From the NCBI GenBank assembly GCA_964494325.1, contig CAZBTJ010000197.1:1-8194 (forward strand): DNA of 8,194 bases. Direction: 5' to 3'. Origin of the DNA: JAIPFM01 sp964494325. Lineage in GTDB: Bacteria > Planctomycetota > Phycisphaerae > Sedimentisphaerales > Anaerobacaceae. This document shows, piece by piece, positions 1 to 6,191 of this stretch. The position numbers were made by a program, and so were the translations under genes. The notes under the pieces were generated by a model that saw nothing but the letters and a program-made list of their open reading frames with translations, made no database searches and was not told the DNA's origin. The stretch's first letter is position 1. The number at the start of each line of letters is the position of its first letter.

Positions 1-88
1 TTGTTGGTTTCTGGTTTCTGCCCGGTGAAAGAAGCTTGCACGGGCCGAGGGTTGTTAGTTTTTTGGAAACGCTTCGCGTTGCTTGTTG

Positions 89-125
89 AATAGATCCCTC
101 GATGCCTCGGGATGACAAGTCACTT
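89..125. repeat. Dispersed intergenic repeat, copy 1
   Basis: This 37-bp stretch recurs almost unchanged at 232-269. The two copies differ by one substitution (GATGCC versus GGTGCC in the centre) and a small indel plus substitution near the right end. The core contains two CCTCG motifs and is bounded by ATCCC and GGGAT, which could pair as a short 5-bp stem. The complementary strand reads TGTCATCCCGAGG, a pattern I know from dispersed intergenic repeats in several bacterial groups. It has no coding character. Only two copies are visible here, so its genome-wide copy number is unknown. Confidence 0.75.
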
Positions 126-158
126 CGAACAGTTTAATTGTTTGCTCGACCTTTTATT

Positions 159-190
159 GATTCGTGTGGATTCGTTGAATTCGTGGTGAA
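159..190. repeat. Array of three 10-bp ATTCGTG-type units
   Basis: Three imperfect units of about 10 bp follow each other: ATTCGTG at 160, ATTCGTT at 170 and ATTCGTG at 179, ending in GTGGTGAA. From memory, such ATTCGTG/ATTAGTGG strings are common intergenic repeats in large environmental bacterial genomes, and they often produce spurious short proteins. A related array lies at 301-332, where ATTAGTGG replaces ATTCGTGG. Confidence 0.6.
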
Positions 191-231
191 ATACGGTTGT
201 TGGTTGTTGGAGTCACTACGTAGGCCAGTTT

Positions 232-269
232 AATAGATCCCTCGGTGCCTCGGGATGACATGGTCACTT
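232..269. repeat. Dispersed intergenic repeat, copy 2
   Basis: Second copy of the repeat at 89-125, in the same orientation and about 143 bp further on. The shared core runs from AATAGATCCCTCG through CCTCGGGATGACA to GTCACTT. The string CAGTTTAAT lies just right of copy 1 (130-138) and just left of copy 2 (226-234). This suggests the two copies arose by duplication of a slightly larger unit, or that each inserted next to a similar flank. Confidence 0.75.
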
Positions 270-300
270 TGGCAGGTGGTTTTGCTGGCGAATGTCATTT

Positions 301-393
301 GATTAGTGGAGATTATCGCAAATTAGTGGTTAGAAATACCTCGGTTCGAGCAACGCTCGAATTTCTCTGTGTTCCTCAGTGCCCTCAGTGGTG
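301..393. repeat. Composite repeat: ATTAGTGG array, hairpin, CTCTGTG array
   Basis: Three parts are visible. At 301-332 there are three 10-bp units related to ATTAGTGG (the middle one diverged). At 345-361 a perfect 7-bp inverted repeat, TTCGAGC and GCTCGAA, surrounds a 3-nt loop. At 364-393 there are three units of 9-10 bp: CTCTGTGTT, CCTCAGTGC and CCTCAGTGG. The stretch can be read as part of a 95-codon open frame (245-532). That frame is repeat-derived, has no convincing ribosome binding site and gives no recognisable domain, so I treat the stretch as non-coding. Confidence 0.55.
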
Positions 394-771
394 GATAAAC
401 TCCGTTTGTCGGGACGGCAAAGATATTGAGGTCTTCCAGGCTTTGGGTTTTTCATGTCACGATATCGAGGCATTAAATGATCTGGCTTTTCCCTTACGTA
501 TTGGCAATAATGCCGAGAATAAAAGGCGTTAGGCTGTACTGCTTAAAGTCACGATTATAATTGAGAGCGTTCTTCCTGGTGTGTTCCTTGTTTTATTCTT
601 CGTAATGGATTCTTAAGGTGGATTCTTAAGGGACACTCACTACTGAGAAATTTGATCTTGACAATCCAATCTGTTTTGTAAATAGTAGATAAATAGACAC
701 CTTGAGACGACATCTTTGAATCTTTTGTCCTTTTGTTAGCCCATAGGCTATTTGTTAAAGGAGTTCGGATC
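394..771. other. Gene-poor intergenic stretch
   Basis: I see no supported gene here on either strand. The open frames that cross it are short and low in complexity, and they lack recognisable motifs. The only clear structure is an exact tandem duplication of the 13-mer TGGATTCTTAAGG at 606-631. A TTGACA hexamer at 658-663 is followed by an AT-rich stretch (TTTTGTAAATAG), but the spacing to a good -10 box is poor, so I do not call a promoter. The last 15 nt hold the ribosome binding site of the transposase remnant that follows. Confidence 0.5.
606..631. repeat. Two tandem copies of a 13-mer
   Basis: TGGATTCTTAAGG occurs twice with no spacer (606-618 and 619-631). This looks like a recent slippage or direct-repeat duplication. 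No function is evident. Confidence 0.8.
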
Positions 772-864
772 ATGGCACGTATGGCAAGAATCAAGGCGGA
801 TGGTGAGGCAGCGGCCTATCATATTTATGGTCGTATTGCAGGGGTTAAAGGGGATTATGCCTGA
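772..864 (+). pseudogene. Remnant of REP-associated tyrosine transposase (N-terminus only)
   Basis: An ATG at 772 opens a 30-codon frame ending in TGA at 862. The AAAGGAG at 757-763 is a good Shine-Dalgarno site 8 nt upstream. The peptide begins MARMARIKADGEAAAYHIYG. It matches my memory of the N-terminus of IS200-like Y1 transposases of the REP-associated (RAYT) type, which start MAR-x-x-RI followed by an AxYH motif with the first strand of the fold. Full-length family members have roughly 150-350 residues and carry an HxH motif and a catalytic tyrosine further on. None of these appears downstream in any frame before the vapC gene. The intact start with an abrupt loss of homology after residue 30 points to deletion rather than a frameshift. 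A translated 30-residue peptide is possible but I expect no activity. Confidence 0.5.
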
Positions 865-1010
865 TGTTCGGATATACCATTTTTCCACCTTTTGGACGAT
901 TAGTACTTCAGTACATACGACACCCGTGTCTCTTTTCCTTGAATCAACACGTTAGCTGTGTCATCTCATGACAAGACAACCGCAGAAAGCAAGGTAGAGT
1001 TCCTGCACAT
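865..1010. other. Intergenic gap between transposase remnant and vapC
   Basis: No gene is supported here. A short inverted repeat, TGTCAT-CTC-ATGACA, lies at 959-973, about 40 bp beyond the vapC stop codon. It has 6-bp arms and no T-run on either side, so it is not a convincing intrinsic terminator. It could equally be a small protein-binding palindrome or chance. Confidence 0.35.
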
Positions 1011-1394
1011 TTACACCTGAAAGAGCGTTAAAGGGATGTGCTGACTCAGGAGCTGAAAATGCTTGTCTCGCGTGTAAAGTGCGATTTTGTGCTGAATTGA
1101 GTTCTGGGCAATGATTAGGTCGGGAATGCCCACCTTATTAATACCCTTACGCAGGCATTTAGCCTGCATTTTGATCAGATCATCCCAGTCAATGCGAAGA
1201 GGAAGCCGACGAATGACTCTCAGATGCTTGATGAGGGACTGTTGCCGCTTCAGCATGAGTGCGGGAATTAGTTCGGCCAGGACCAAGTCATTGATGACGA
1301 GGGCGTTATCATCAAGAAGCTTATCCACAGATTTGCTGTTGCGGACATTCCTTAAGTAATCGATCCATATTGAGCTGTCAACCAGGACGCTCAT
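1011..1394 (-). CDS. vapC: VapC-type PIN-domain ribonuclease toxin
   Basis: This 127-residue protein has the layout of a VapC toxin, a Mg2+-dependent ribonuclease that cleaves RNA (tRNA or rRNA in studied members) unless bound by its VapB antitoxin. The acidic PIN residues are all present: D6 in VLVDSSIWIDYL, E41 in LVLAELIPAL, D92 in GIPDLIIAQ and D110 in YTRDKHF. The length is typical for the family. The start codon overlaps the stop of the upstream antitoxin gene by 4 nt (ATGA), so the two are translationally coupled, and a GGGA lies about 6 nt before the ATG inside vapB. Nothing suggests inactivation. The RNA target cannot be told from sequence. Confidence 0.93.
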   Translation of the reverse strand: MSVLVDSSIWIDYLRNVRNSKSVDKLLDDNALVINDLVLAELIPALMLKRQQSLIKHLRVIRRLPLRIDWDDLIKMQAKCLRKGINKVGIPDLIIAQNSIQHKIALYTRDKHFQLLSQHIPLTLFQV

Positions 1395-1585
1395 GAACGG
1401 TCCCGCAAGATGTCCAGGTCTATATCCAGGTCAACCTTACCTTTGTACTGCTTGATCTTGGTGATCTTATTCTGGCGGATAAACTCTTCCAAGGCCTGGA
1501 TTATCAAGGCCGTCTTGGTCTTGATATGGGATACATTCATGGCCTCTTCAATTAAACTTTGGGGTAAATCAAGCGTGGTTCTCAT
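1391..1585 (-). CDS. vapB: VapB-type antitoxin
   Basis: A 64-residue partner of the VapC toxin. The N-terminus MRTTLDLPQSLIEEAM has the pattern of a ribbon-helix-helix DNA-binding strand and helix, as in the VapB family often found beside PIN toxins of this type. The middle (TKTALIIQALEEFIRQN) is a predicted second helix. The C-terminal part (VDLDIDLDILRDRS) is acidic and probably wraps the toxin active site. The gene lies directly upstream of vapC with an ATGA overlap. The start is supported by a TAAGG 7-8 nt upstream and by the palindrome just beyond it at 1596-1623, the expected position for an autoregulatory operator. Confidence 0.9.
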   Translation of the reverse strand: MRTTLDLPQSLIEEAMNVSHIKTKTALIIQALEEFIRQNKITKIKQYKGKVDLDIDLDILRDRS

Positions 1586-1594
1586 AAATAAACC

Positions 1595-2205
1595 TTATGC
1601 ATAATTTGTTTTAATTATGCATATATGATAATACTGAATGCGTCTGTTGCCAAGGAAAAACCTGGACATTGCCCCTGGGACTTTCACTTTTTCAGAGGAC
1701 AAACCAGGAAATGCCATTTCTATGCGTTCCAACAGATCTTCAGCGTTGGATAAATCCTCTTGAGAAGCCTTTTTCTCAAGGTCAAAGGCGACCTTTGACA
1801 GCCTCATGGCGCCAATGTTTCCAGCCCCTCCATGTAAGGCATGAACGTGCAATCTGATATCTTCAGCATGGCAGGCTCTCACAGCCTCAACCAGTTTGGC
1901 CAATCACATCTTTTTGTCCGAAAGAAACATGGGAGTAATTTCTTTGAGAATATGTTCGTCCATTCCGCGTTCAACCAGTCTTGCCCAGTTAATGACCTTT
2001 TCGTCGACTGACGACACTGAATCATGGATAGATTGACTCAGTGCTTCAACTTGACTTGTGAGTGAGTCAATGCTGTCACTCATTGAATAGCTTTCTGGGG
2101 GCAGGGGCGACAAGTACTTACAGAGCATTTTATAGAGTTCTTTTCGATCAATGGGTTTGGGCAGGTAATCATCACAACCGGCTTCAAGGCACTTCCGGTC
2201 GTCCC
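1595..2205 (-). pseudogene. Hybrid histidine kinase remnant: receiver end plus HPt domain
   Basis: Reading on the minus strand, the frame enters with DDRKCLEAGCDDYLPKPIDR, the last helix and strand of a response-regulator receiver domain with the conserved KP pair. A linker of about 60 residues follows, then an HPt domain. Its phosphoacceptor histidine is in HALHGGAGNIGA (codon 1841-1843), followed by helical DLEKKASQEDLSNAEDLLER. An in-frame TGA at 1904-1906 (KKM-stop-LAKLV) interrupts the linker-to-HPt transition, probably where a tryptophan or similar codon once stood. The kinase core, sensor and most of the receiver, including its phosphoacceptor Asp, are missing beyond about 2205. The last 15-30 residues run into the vapB promoter region and do not resemble an HPt ending, so the original 3' end may also be lost. 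Almost certainly non-functional. Confidence 0.8.
1596..1623. promoter_or_regulatory. Probable VapBC operator palindrome
   Basis: A perfect 11-bp inverted repeat, TATGCATAATT and AATTATGCATA, is separated by 6 nt and starts 11 bp upstream of the vapB start codon. VapBC pairs are normally repressed by the VapB dimer or VapBC complex binding such palindromes, so this is the best operator candidate. The AT-rich arms also overlap plausible -10 sequences on the minus strand, though I cannot fix the promoter exactly. Its left edge coincides with the stop codon of the kinase remnant frame. Binding is inferred, not shown. Confidence 0.7.
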
Positions 2206-2210
2206 TATAC

Positions 2211-2468
2211 GTACAGTGTTCAGCTGGGCATCACCCCTACTATGTGCGTGAAATGAAACGGTACGGCATACTCCCCGAGACATTTTCTTTGGAGCACGAA
2301 ACCAATATTGATGTCTTCGAGATAGACCGAAGATATTGGGAGTCCAGCTGGTACTACCCCAATCACGATGGTCCCAAACTCTACCCCAATGAAACCCTTA
2401 ACAAAATGATGATTTCACCCGAGCGTGGTATCCAATGGGAAAATGATTTTACCCGGACGCTTCAATAA
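2211..2468 (+). pseudogene. C-terminal fragment of an unrecognised protein
   Basis: An open plus-strand frame reads HPYYVREMKRYGILPETF and then continues through FEIDRRYWESSWYYPN, PKLYPNETLNKMMISPERG and IQWENDFTRTL to a TAA. Its composition, rich in W, Y, P, R and E with varied residues, looks like genuine protein rather than a shadow. Homologous-looking sequence seems to begin upstream of any good start codon (GTG 2244, ATG 2253, no clear Shine-Dalgarno), around the point where the oppositely oriented kinase remnant ends. I therefore read it as the surviving C-terminus of a larger gene. I do not recognise the family, and no catalytic motif is evident. A small stand-alone protein of about 70 residues starting at 2244 or 2253 is the alternative. 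It ends 19 nt from the end of the convergent sulfatase gene. Confidence 0.5.
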
Positions 2469-2487
2469 ACCGACACACGCCTAAAGA

Positions 2488-3960
2488 CTACGTCTTCTTT
2501 TTTCTCTTAGGGGTCTTCTTCGCGTTCGCCGCTTTGACGTCGTCAAGGTCATTGTGACTGAGTTCTTCGAGCTTGGCAGCGAGCCGGGTCTTGAATCGCT
2601 CAACCACATGACTATATTCAGACTTGGCTGCGAGGTTGGTATACTGCTTTGGATCTTTCTTCATGTCGAAGAGCTGTCGCCCTTTTTCTCCTTTTTTACC
2701 ATGCTGAATGTAGGCCCATGCATCGGTACGCAAGAGGAAGCTATTTCCATTGACGCAAAATGCCGTATCGCGTACTGAGAGTGAGGGATCATTCAGCGTC
2801 TCAGCAAGACTCTTACCTTGGAGGCGTGCGGGCACTTCGAGACCGCACAACTCGGCAACCGTGGGGTAAAGATCGATCAACTCCGCGAACGAATCGCACA
2901 CGGCCGGCTTCTTGCCTGGTACAGAAATGATCAGGGGCACTCGCGACGATTCATCCATGAGCCCGACTTTCATCCAGAAATCATGCTCGCAAAGATGAAA
3001 ACCGTGGTCGCTCGTGAAGATCACGATGGTGTTGTCGGCCAGGCCCTCCTGGCGGAGCGTGTCCAACACCTTGCCCACTTGTGCGTCCATAAAGGCCACC
3101 GACGCATAGTAGGCAGAAACGGCCTTTTTTTCCTGCTCAGTGTTGAGATTCAGATTGACGCTGGTCTTGTAGTTGATCCCCGCTTTGGGAATGTCATCCC
3201 AGTCACCTGCCACCTTTTCCGGTAACACAATGTTGTTCCAATCGTACGGCTCGTAATAAGCCCGAGGTGAGACAAACGGAACATGCGGACGCACAAAACC
3301 CACGGCCAGAAAAAATGGCTCGTGCTTGTGGATGCGCAGCAGTTCGCAGGCCTTCTTCGCAGTCTTGCCATCGGAATGTACGCTATCATCACCGTCGGCC
3401 TTTACCAGTTCCAACGTATTGCCGCCCTTGACCGGCCTGGTGCCGTCCGGATTCTTCTCCAGCAGTTCGCCATGGCCCGGCGCCTTCCACTCCGGCCCCT
3501 GGCTGTTGAAACGTTCCATCCACGAAAACTCGTCATCCTGCCCGTTGCTGCCCTTTTCAATATCGCCTGGCACGCCCATATGAAAGATCTTGCTCACGCG
3601 CGCCACATAATAACCGTTGTTAATGAAGTGCTGGCTCCATGTGGCACGGTCGCCAATGTTTTTTCGCCCGCTGACATATCCCATGGTACCGGTGGCATGG
3701 GGATAGTAACCCGACATGAACGACGCACGCGACGGCCCGCACACGGGAAACTGACAAAAGGTACGTGTATACCGCGTACCCTGAGCAGCCAACCGATCAA
3801 TGTTCGGCGTGTAACACGCCTTGTTTTCATAGCATGAAAGCGCGGTGGTTGTCAGGTCATCCGAAATAATAAACAACACGTTGGGCTTCGACTCTGCCCA
3901 GGCAAAATTTGAAAAGAACGCCGCCAAGGCCATCAGGCTGAATAGTCGTCTGGTATCCAT
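2488..3960 (-). CDS. Exported formylglycine sulfatase, iduronate-2-sulfatase-like
   Basis: A type I (S1 family) sulfatase of 490 residues that hydrolyses sulfate esters, probably on a glycan. Residues 1-22 form a Sec signal peptide with likely cleavage at AWA|ESKPN. Metal ligands D34 and D35 lie in IISDDL. The maturation motif CGPSR puts C74 as the residue converted to formylglycine. K124/H127 (KIFHMG), H226 (RPHVPF), D318/H319 (SDHG) and K331 fit the iduronate-2-sulfatase branch. The tail after about 475 is lysine-rich (TPKRKKKT). I chose the ATG at 3960: GGAG lies 5 nt upstream and the signal peptide follows directly. A start at 4002 would overlap the upstream esterase gene and spoil the signal peptide. 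It is the last gene of the cluster, 20 nt after the esterase. A formylglycine-generating or anaerobic maturase would be needed and is not in the window. The substrate is unknown. Confidence 0.95.
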   Translation of the reverse strand: MDTRRLFSLMALAAFFSNFAWAESKPNVLFIISDDLTTTALSCYENKACYTPNIDRLAAQGTRYTRTFCQFPVCGPSRASFMSGYYPHATGTMGYVSGRKNIGDRATWSQHFINNGYYVARVSKIFHMGVPGDIEKGSNGQDDEFSWMERFNSQGPEWKAPGHGELLEKNPDGTRPVKGGNTLELVKADGDDSVHSDGKTAKKACELLRIHKHEPFFLAVGFVRPHVPFVSPRAYYEPYDWNNIVLPEKVAGDWDDIPKAGINYKTSVNLNLNTEQEKKAVSAYYASVAFMDAQVGKVLDTLRQEGLADNTIVIFTSDHGFHLCEHDFWMKVGLMDESSRVPLIISVPGKKPAVCDSFAELIDLYPTVAELCGLEVPARLQGKSLAETLNDPSLSVRDTAFCVNGNSFLLRTDAWAYIQHGKKGEKGRQLFDMKKDPKQYTNLAAKSEYSHVVERFKTRLAAKLEELSHNDLDDVKAANAKKTPKRKKKT

Positions 3961-3980
3961 TTTTTCTCCATTCCATGCGT

Positions 3981-6152
3981 TTACTGAAGAGAGGCATGCC
4001 ATTTGAAAAACATGGTATGCTGATCTTTCTGGAAACGGTTGATATCATTGGGTTGAATATGAGTCAGAGCCCTGTCACTGCCCTGCCATGCCGCTTGCGC
4101 TCTTTTCACACAGGCCACCACATCGTCGAAACTGGCAGTTCGATCCTGTTGCGGCGAAACAATCAAACAGGGGCGAGGGGCAATCATGGCGATCACCTCA
4201 TCAAAGTCATAGGGAATCTCGGCTTCACGCCCGTGAAACAGGCCCAGTTTGGGTTGCAGTGCGTGCCACTCCCAGAGACGCCTTACCCCACCAGTAGACT
4301 GGGCATCGGTATCGCTTCGCATGGGTGTAAATCCGGCAAAGCAGGCCACCGCGTTTATACGCTCGTCCAAAGCGCCAGCATAGAGCCCTACCATACCGCC
4401 CAATGAATAGCCCAGCACCGTGATTTTTCTGGGGTCAATCTTGGGCAAAACGGTCTGGGAGATTCCCTTGCCATCCACGAGAAAGTCCACTGCCCTGGAC
4501 ACATCCTCAATCAAGCGTCCGAGACGTGACCATTTTGGGTAAGTCTGATAGAAGTCACGTCCCTCCAGCAAGCGAAGGCCAAAGCCGCATTGGTCGTACG
4601 CCAGGACCACAAAACCCGCTTGCGCCAGGCGGTGATACACGGTGGTCCCCTGGACACCATATCCTTCGTTATATCCGCTGTGATAAGAATAGGGATGCAG
4701 CCAGATCACCACAGGGGCCGGTCCTTGGCCTGTGGGATTGTAGTAGACATTGCCACGCACATTGTTTCCAAAGCACACCTTGATCCGTTTTGTGTTCTCC
4801 ACAGACCACCGATCGTGGGTCATTGTCTCGCATTCTTTGTCGGTCAGAAAACGCGCGTCCGAGCTTTCAGACAGGGGCTCGTTTTTTTGCCCCAGGGCCC
4901 AGGTAATACGTTCGCGTGCAGAGCAGTCCTGAGCCGGAGGTCTCAAGGCCGACTCGGTCTGCATGGCACGCCAGGCCTGCCAATCAAATCTGTGAATGGT
5001 TTCCACAGGAAACTCACTCTGTGTGGCCTTGCCCCGGCCAAAAGACAGATCAAACCAATCGAAGTTCTTCTTATACTGGGCATCGGTAATCGGATTATGT
5101 GCCCCTTCCCGGAATAGAACACGCAGATTCTCCGGATGTCCTAAAAAGTCATACACCTTAAATCCTTCAAGAAAGCCACGTTCGACCGCAAAGGTGGGTT
5201 CACACCCATCATTATGTGCCGTGTGTACAAGACATCGCCGCGGTGCGATCAGGGCATACCAACCATGGGCGTCCATGGGCAACTCATGCTCCCGACCGTA
5301 GTACTGTTTGAGACTCGGCAAAAACCAATCACCGGGAAAATCTACCGGAGTCTCGGCAAAGGTATCACGTGAGGTAAAACGATAGGGACAAGACGCGGGG
5401 GAACCGGGACTACGTGCCACAACGGCGGCAATTCGTGTATCAAAGGCCGTGGCTATCAATGCCTGCTTGCCATAGCGAGAGTGACCTATGATGCCTATCT
5501 GATCTTTACTAATCCGACATTTGCAGCGTTTATCCAGCAGATAGTCCACTGCCCTACTCGCCATCCAGGCACCGCAGCTCAGGTCAGCCCAGGTGGCGTC
5601 GGGATATTCGGCACGAAAGGCAGGTATGGCTTGTTTATAACTCTCATACCCCTGCGCCGCCTTGCAAGTAAAACTGACACCGGGGTACAAACAGGCCACA
5701 TACCCCCGCTTCACAGCGGCCTGGGCCCACTGGCAATTCCGATCGACCTGCCAGTCTACCGGCGCAGCCAGGACCACCGGCCAGGATCCTTCACCCGGTG
5801 GAATCCACAGGCAGATCTCTATTGTCACCTTGTTCTTGGTTGCAAAGGTCAATGCCACGCGTTGTTCGATAACCCCATCGTTTTTTTCGGTCTGCCGCAC
5901 AATCTGCGCATCAAGCAAACGCGGAGGGTCTGCCGGAAAAGTCCCTGAAAAGAGGTCAAGCATCAGACCGCGAACTTCGGCCTGACGTCGCTGCCAGTCG
6001 TCTGCCGTGCGTACGACTGTCCCATCAGCGAACTCAAGCAAGGGTGGTAGATCTGCGCCCACATAGGCACAGGCCACACGACTTAGCAAAGCGCATAGAA
6101 TACCAGCCACCATGGATTGTTTAAAACCGCGTTTTTTGTGTCTTAGAATCAT
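3981..6152 (-). CDS. Two-domain esterase: CE15-like plus alpha/beta hydrolase
   Basis: A 723-residue exported protein with two consecutive alpha/beta-hydrolase domains. Residues 1-29 are a signal peptide (KKR n-region, cleavage near ACA|Y). Domain 1 (about 35-370) resembles bacterial CE15 glucuronoyl esterases and related acetyl xylan esterases: nucleophile S225 in GHSRYGKQAL, a LIAPRRCLV strand at 301-309, and H352 in REGAHNPIT. The acid is uncertain, with D313 or E318 as candidates. Domain 2 (about 440-723) resembles dienelactone-hydrolase-like esterases: oxyanion segment WLHPYSYHSG, nucleophile S583 in GYSLGGMVG, D670 in SPQQDRTA and H712 in KDQHTMF. Both domains look catalytically intact, so the protein may remove two different ester groups. 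The first ATG is preferred because it supplies the positive n-region, although no strong Shine-Dalgarno is seen. It lies 39 nt after the fucosidase and 20 nt before the sulfatase. Ester substrates are inferred only. Confidence 0.88.
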   Translation of the reverse strand: MILRHKKRGFKQSMVAGILCALLSRVACAYVGADLPPLLEFADGTVVRTADDWQRRQAEVRGLMLDLFSGTFPADPPRLLDAQIVRQTEKNDGVIEQRVALTFATKNKVTIEICLWIPPGEGSWPVVLAAPVDWQVDRNCQWAQAAVKRGYVACLYPGVSFTCKAAQGYESYKQAIPAFRAEYPDATWADLSCGAWMASRAVDYLLDKRCKCRISKDQIGIIGHSRYGKQALIATAFDTRIAAVVARSPGSPASCPYRFTSRDTFAETPVDFPGDWFLPSLKQYYGREHELPMDAHGWYALIAPRRCLVHTAHNDGCEPTFAVERGFLEGFKVYDFLGHPENLRVLFREGAHNPITDAQYKKNFDWFDLSFGRGKATQSEFPVETIHRFDWQAWRAMQTESALRPPAQDCSARERITWALGQKNEPLSESSDARFLTDKECETMTHDRWSVENTKRIKVCFGNNVRGNVYYNPTGQGPAPVVIWLHPYSYHSGYNEGYGVQGTTVYHRLAQAGFVVLAYDQCGFGLRLLEGRDFYQTYPKWSRLGRLIEDVSRAVDFLVDGKGISQTVLPKIDPRKITVLGYSLGGMVGLYAGALDERINAVACFAGFTPMRSDTDAQSTGGVRRLWEWHALQPKLGLFHGREAEIPYDFDEVIAMIAPRPCLIVSPQQDRTASFDDVVACVKRAQAAWQGSDRALTHIQPNDINRFQKDQHTMFFKWHASLQ

Positions 6153-6191
6153 TTGGAGTATCCATCACAAAGTAGATTGGCTTTAACGGCT

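Noticed and set aside
159..393. CRISPR array from the short repeats
   Set aside because: Units of about 10 bp sit directly next to each other with no unique spacers and no cas genes nearby.
245..532. 95-codon plus-strand open frame
   Set aside because: It runs through the dispersed repeat, the ATTAGTGG array and the CTCTGTG array, with no convincing ribosome binding site and no domain. It looks like a repeat-derived spurious frame.
658..690. Sigma-70 promoter with TTGACA at 658
   Set aside because: No good -10 hexamer lies at 16-18 nt spacing, and the gene downstream is only a remnant.
752..955. 67-codon plus-strand open frame overlapping the transposase remnant
   Set aside because: The recognisable transposase N-terminus and the ribosome binding site fit the frame starting at 772, not this one.
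1904..1906. TGA as a sense codon (recoding)
   Set aside because: TGA closes other genes in the window (vapB and the TIM-barrel gene), and the kinase gene is truncated anyway, so a nonsense mutation is enough.
2080..2283. 67-codon minus-strand open frame across the rearrangement junction
   Set aside because: The receiver-domain frame covers the same bases with a clear motif (GCDDYLPKPID). This frame has no family-like sequence.
3283..3837. 184-codon plus-strand open frame inside the sulfatase gene
   Set aside because: It is antisense to a clearly coding sulfatase with conserved motifs, and its peptide has no recognisable features.
3961..4002. Upstream ATG at 4002 as sulfatase start
   Set aside because: It would overlap the end of the esterase gene and put 14 non-signal residues before a good Sec signal. 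The ATG at 3960 has GGAG 5 nt upstream.
4590..5117. Long plus-strand open frame inside the esterase gene (a similar one lies at 5481-5948)
   Set aside because: Both are antisense to the two-domain esterase, whose catalytic motifs are intact. They are typical mirror frames of GC-rich third positions.
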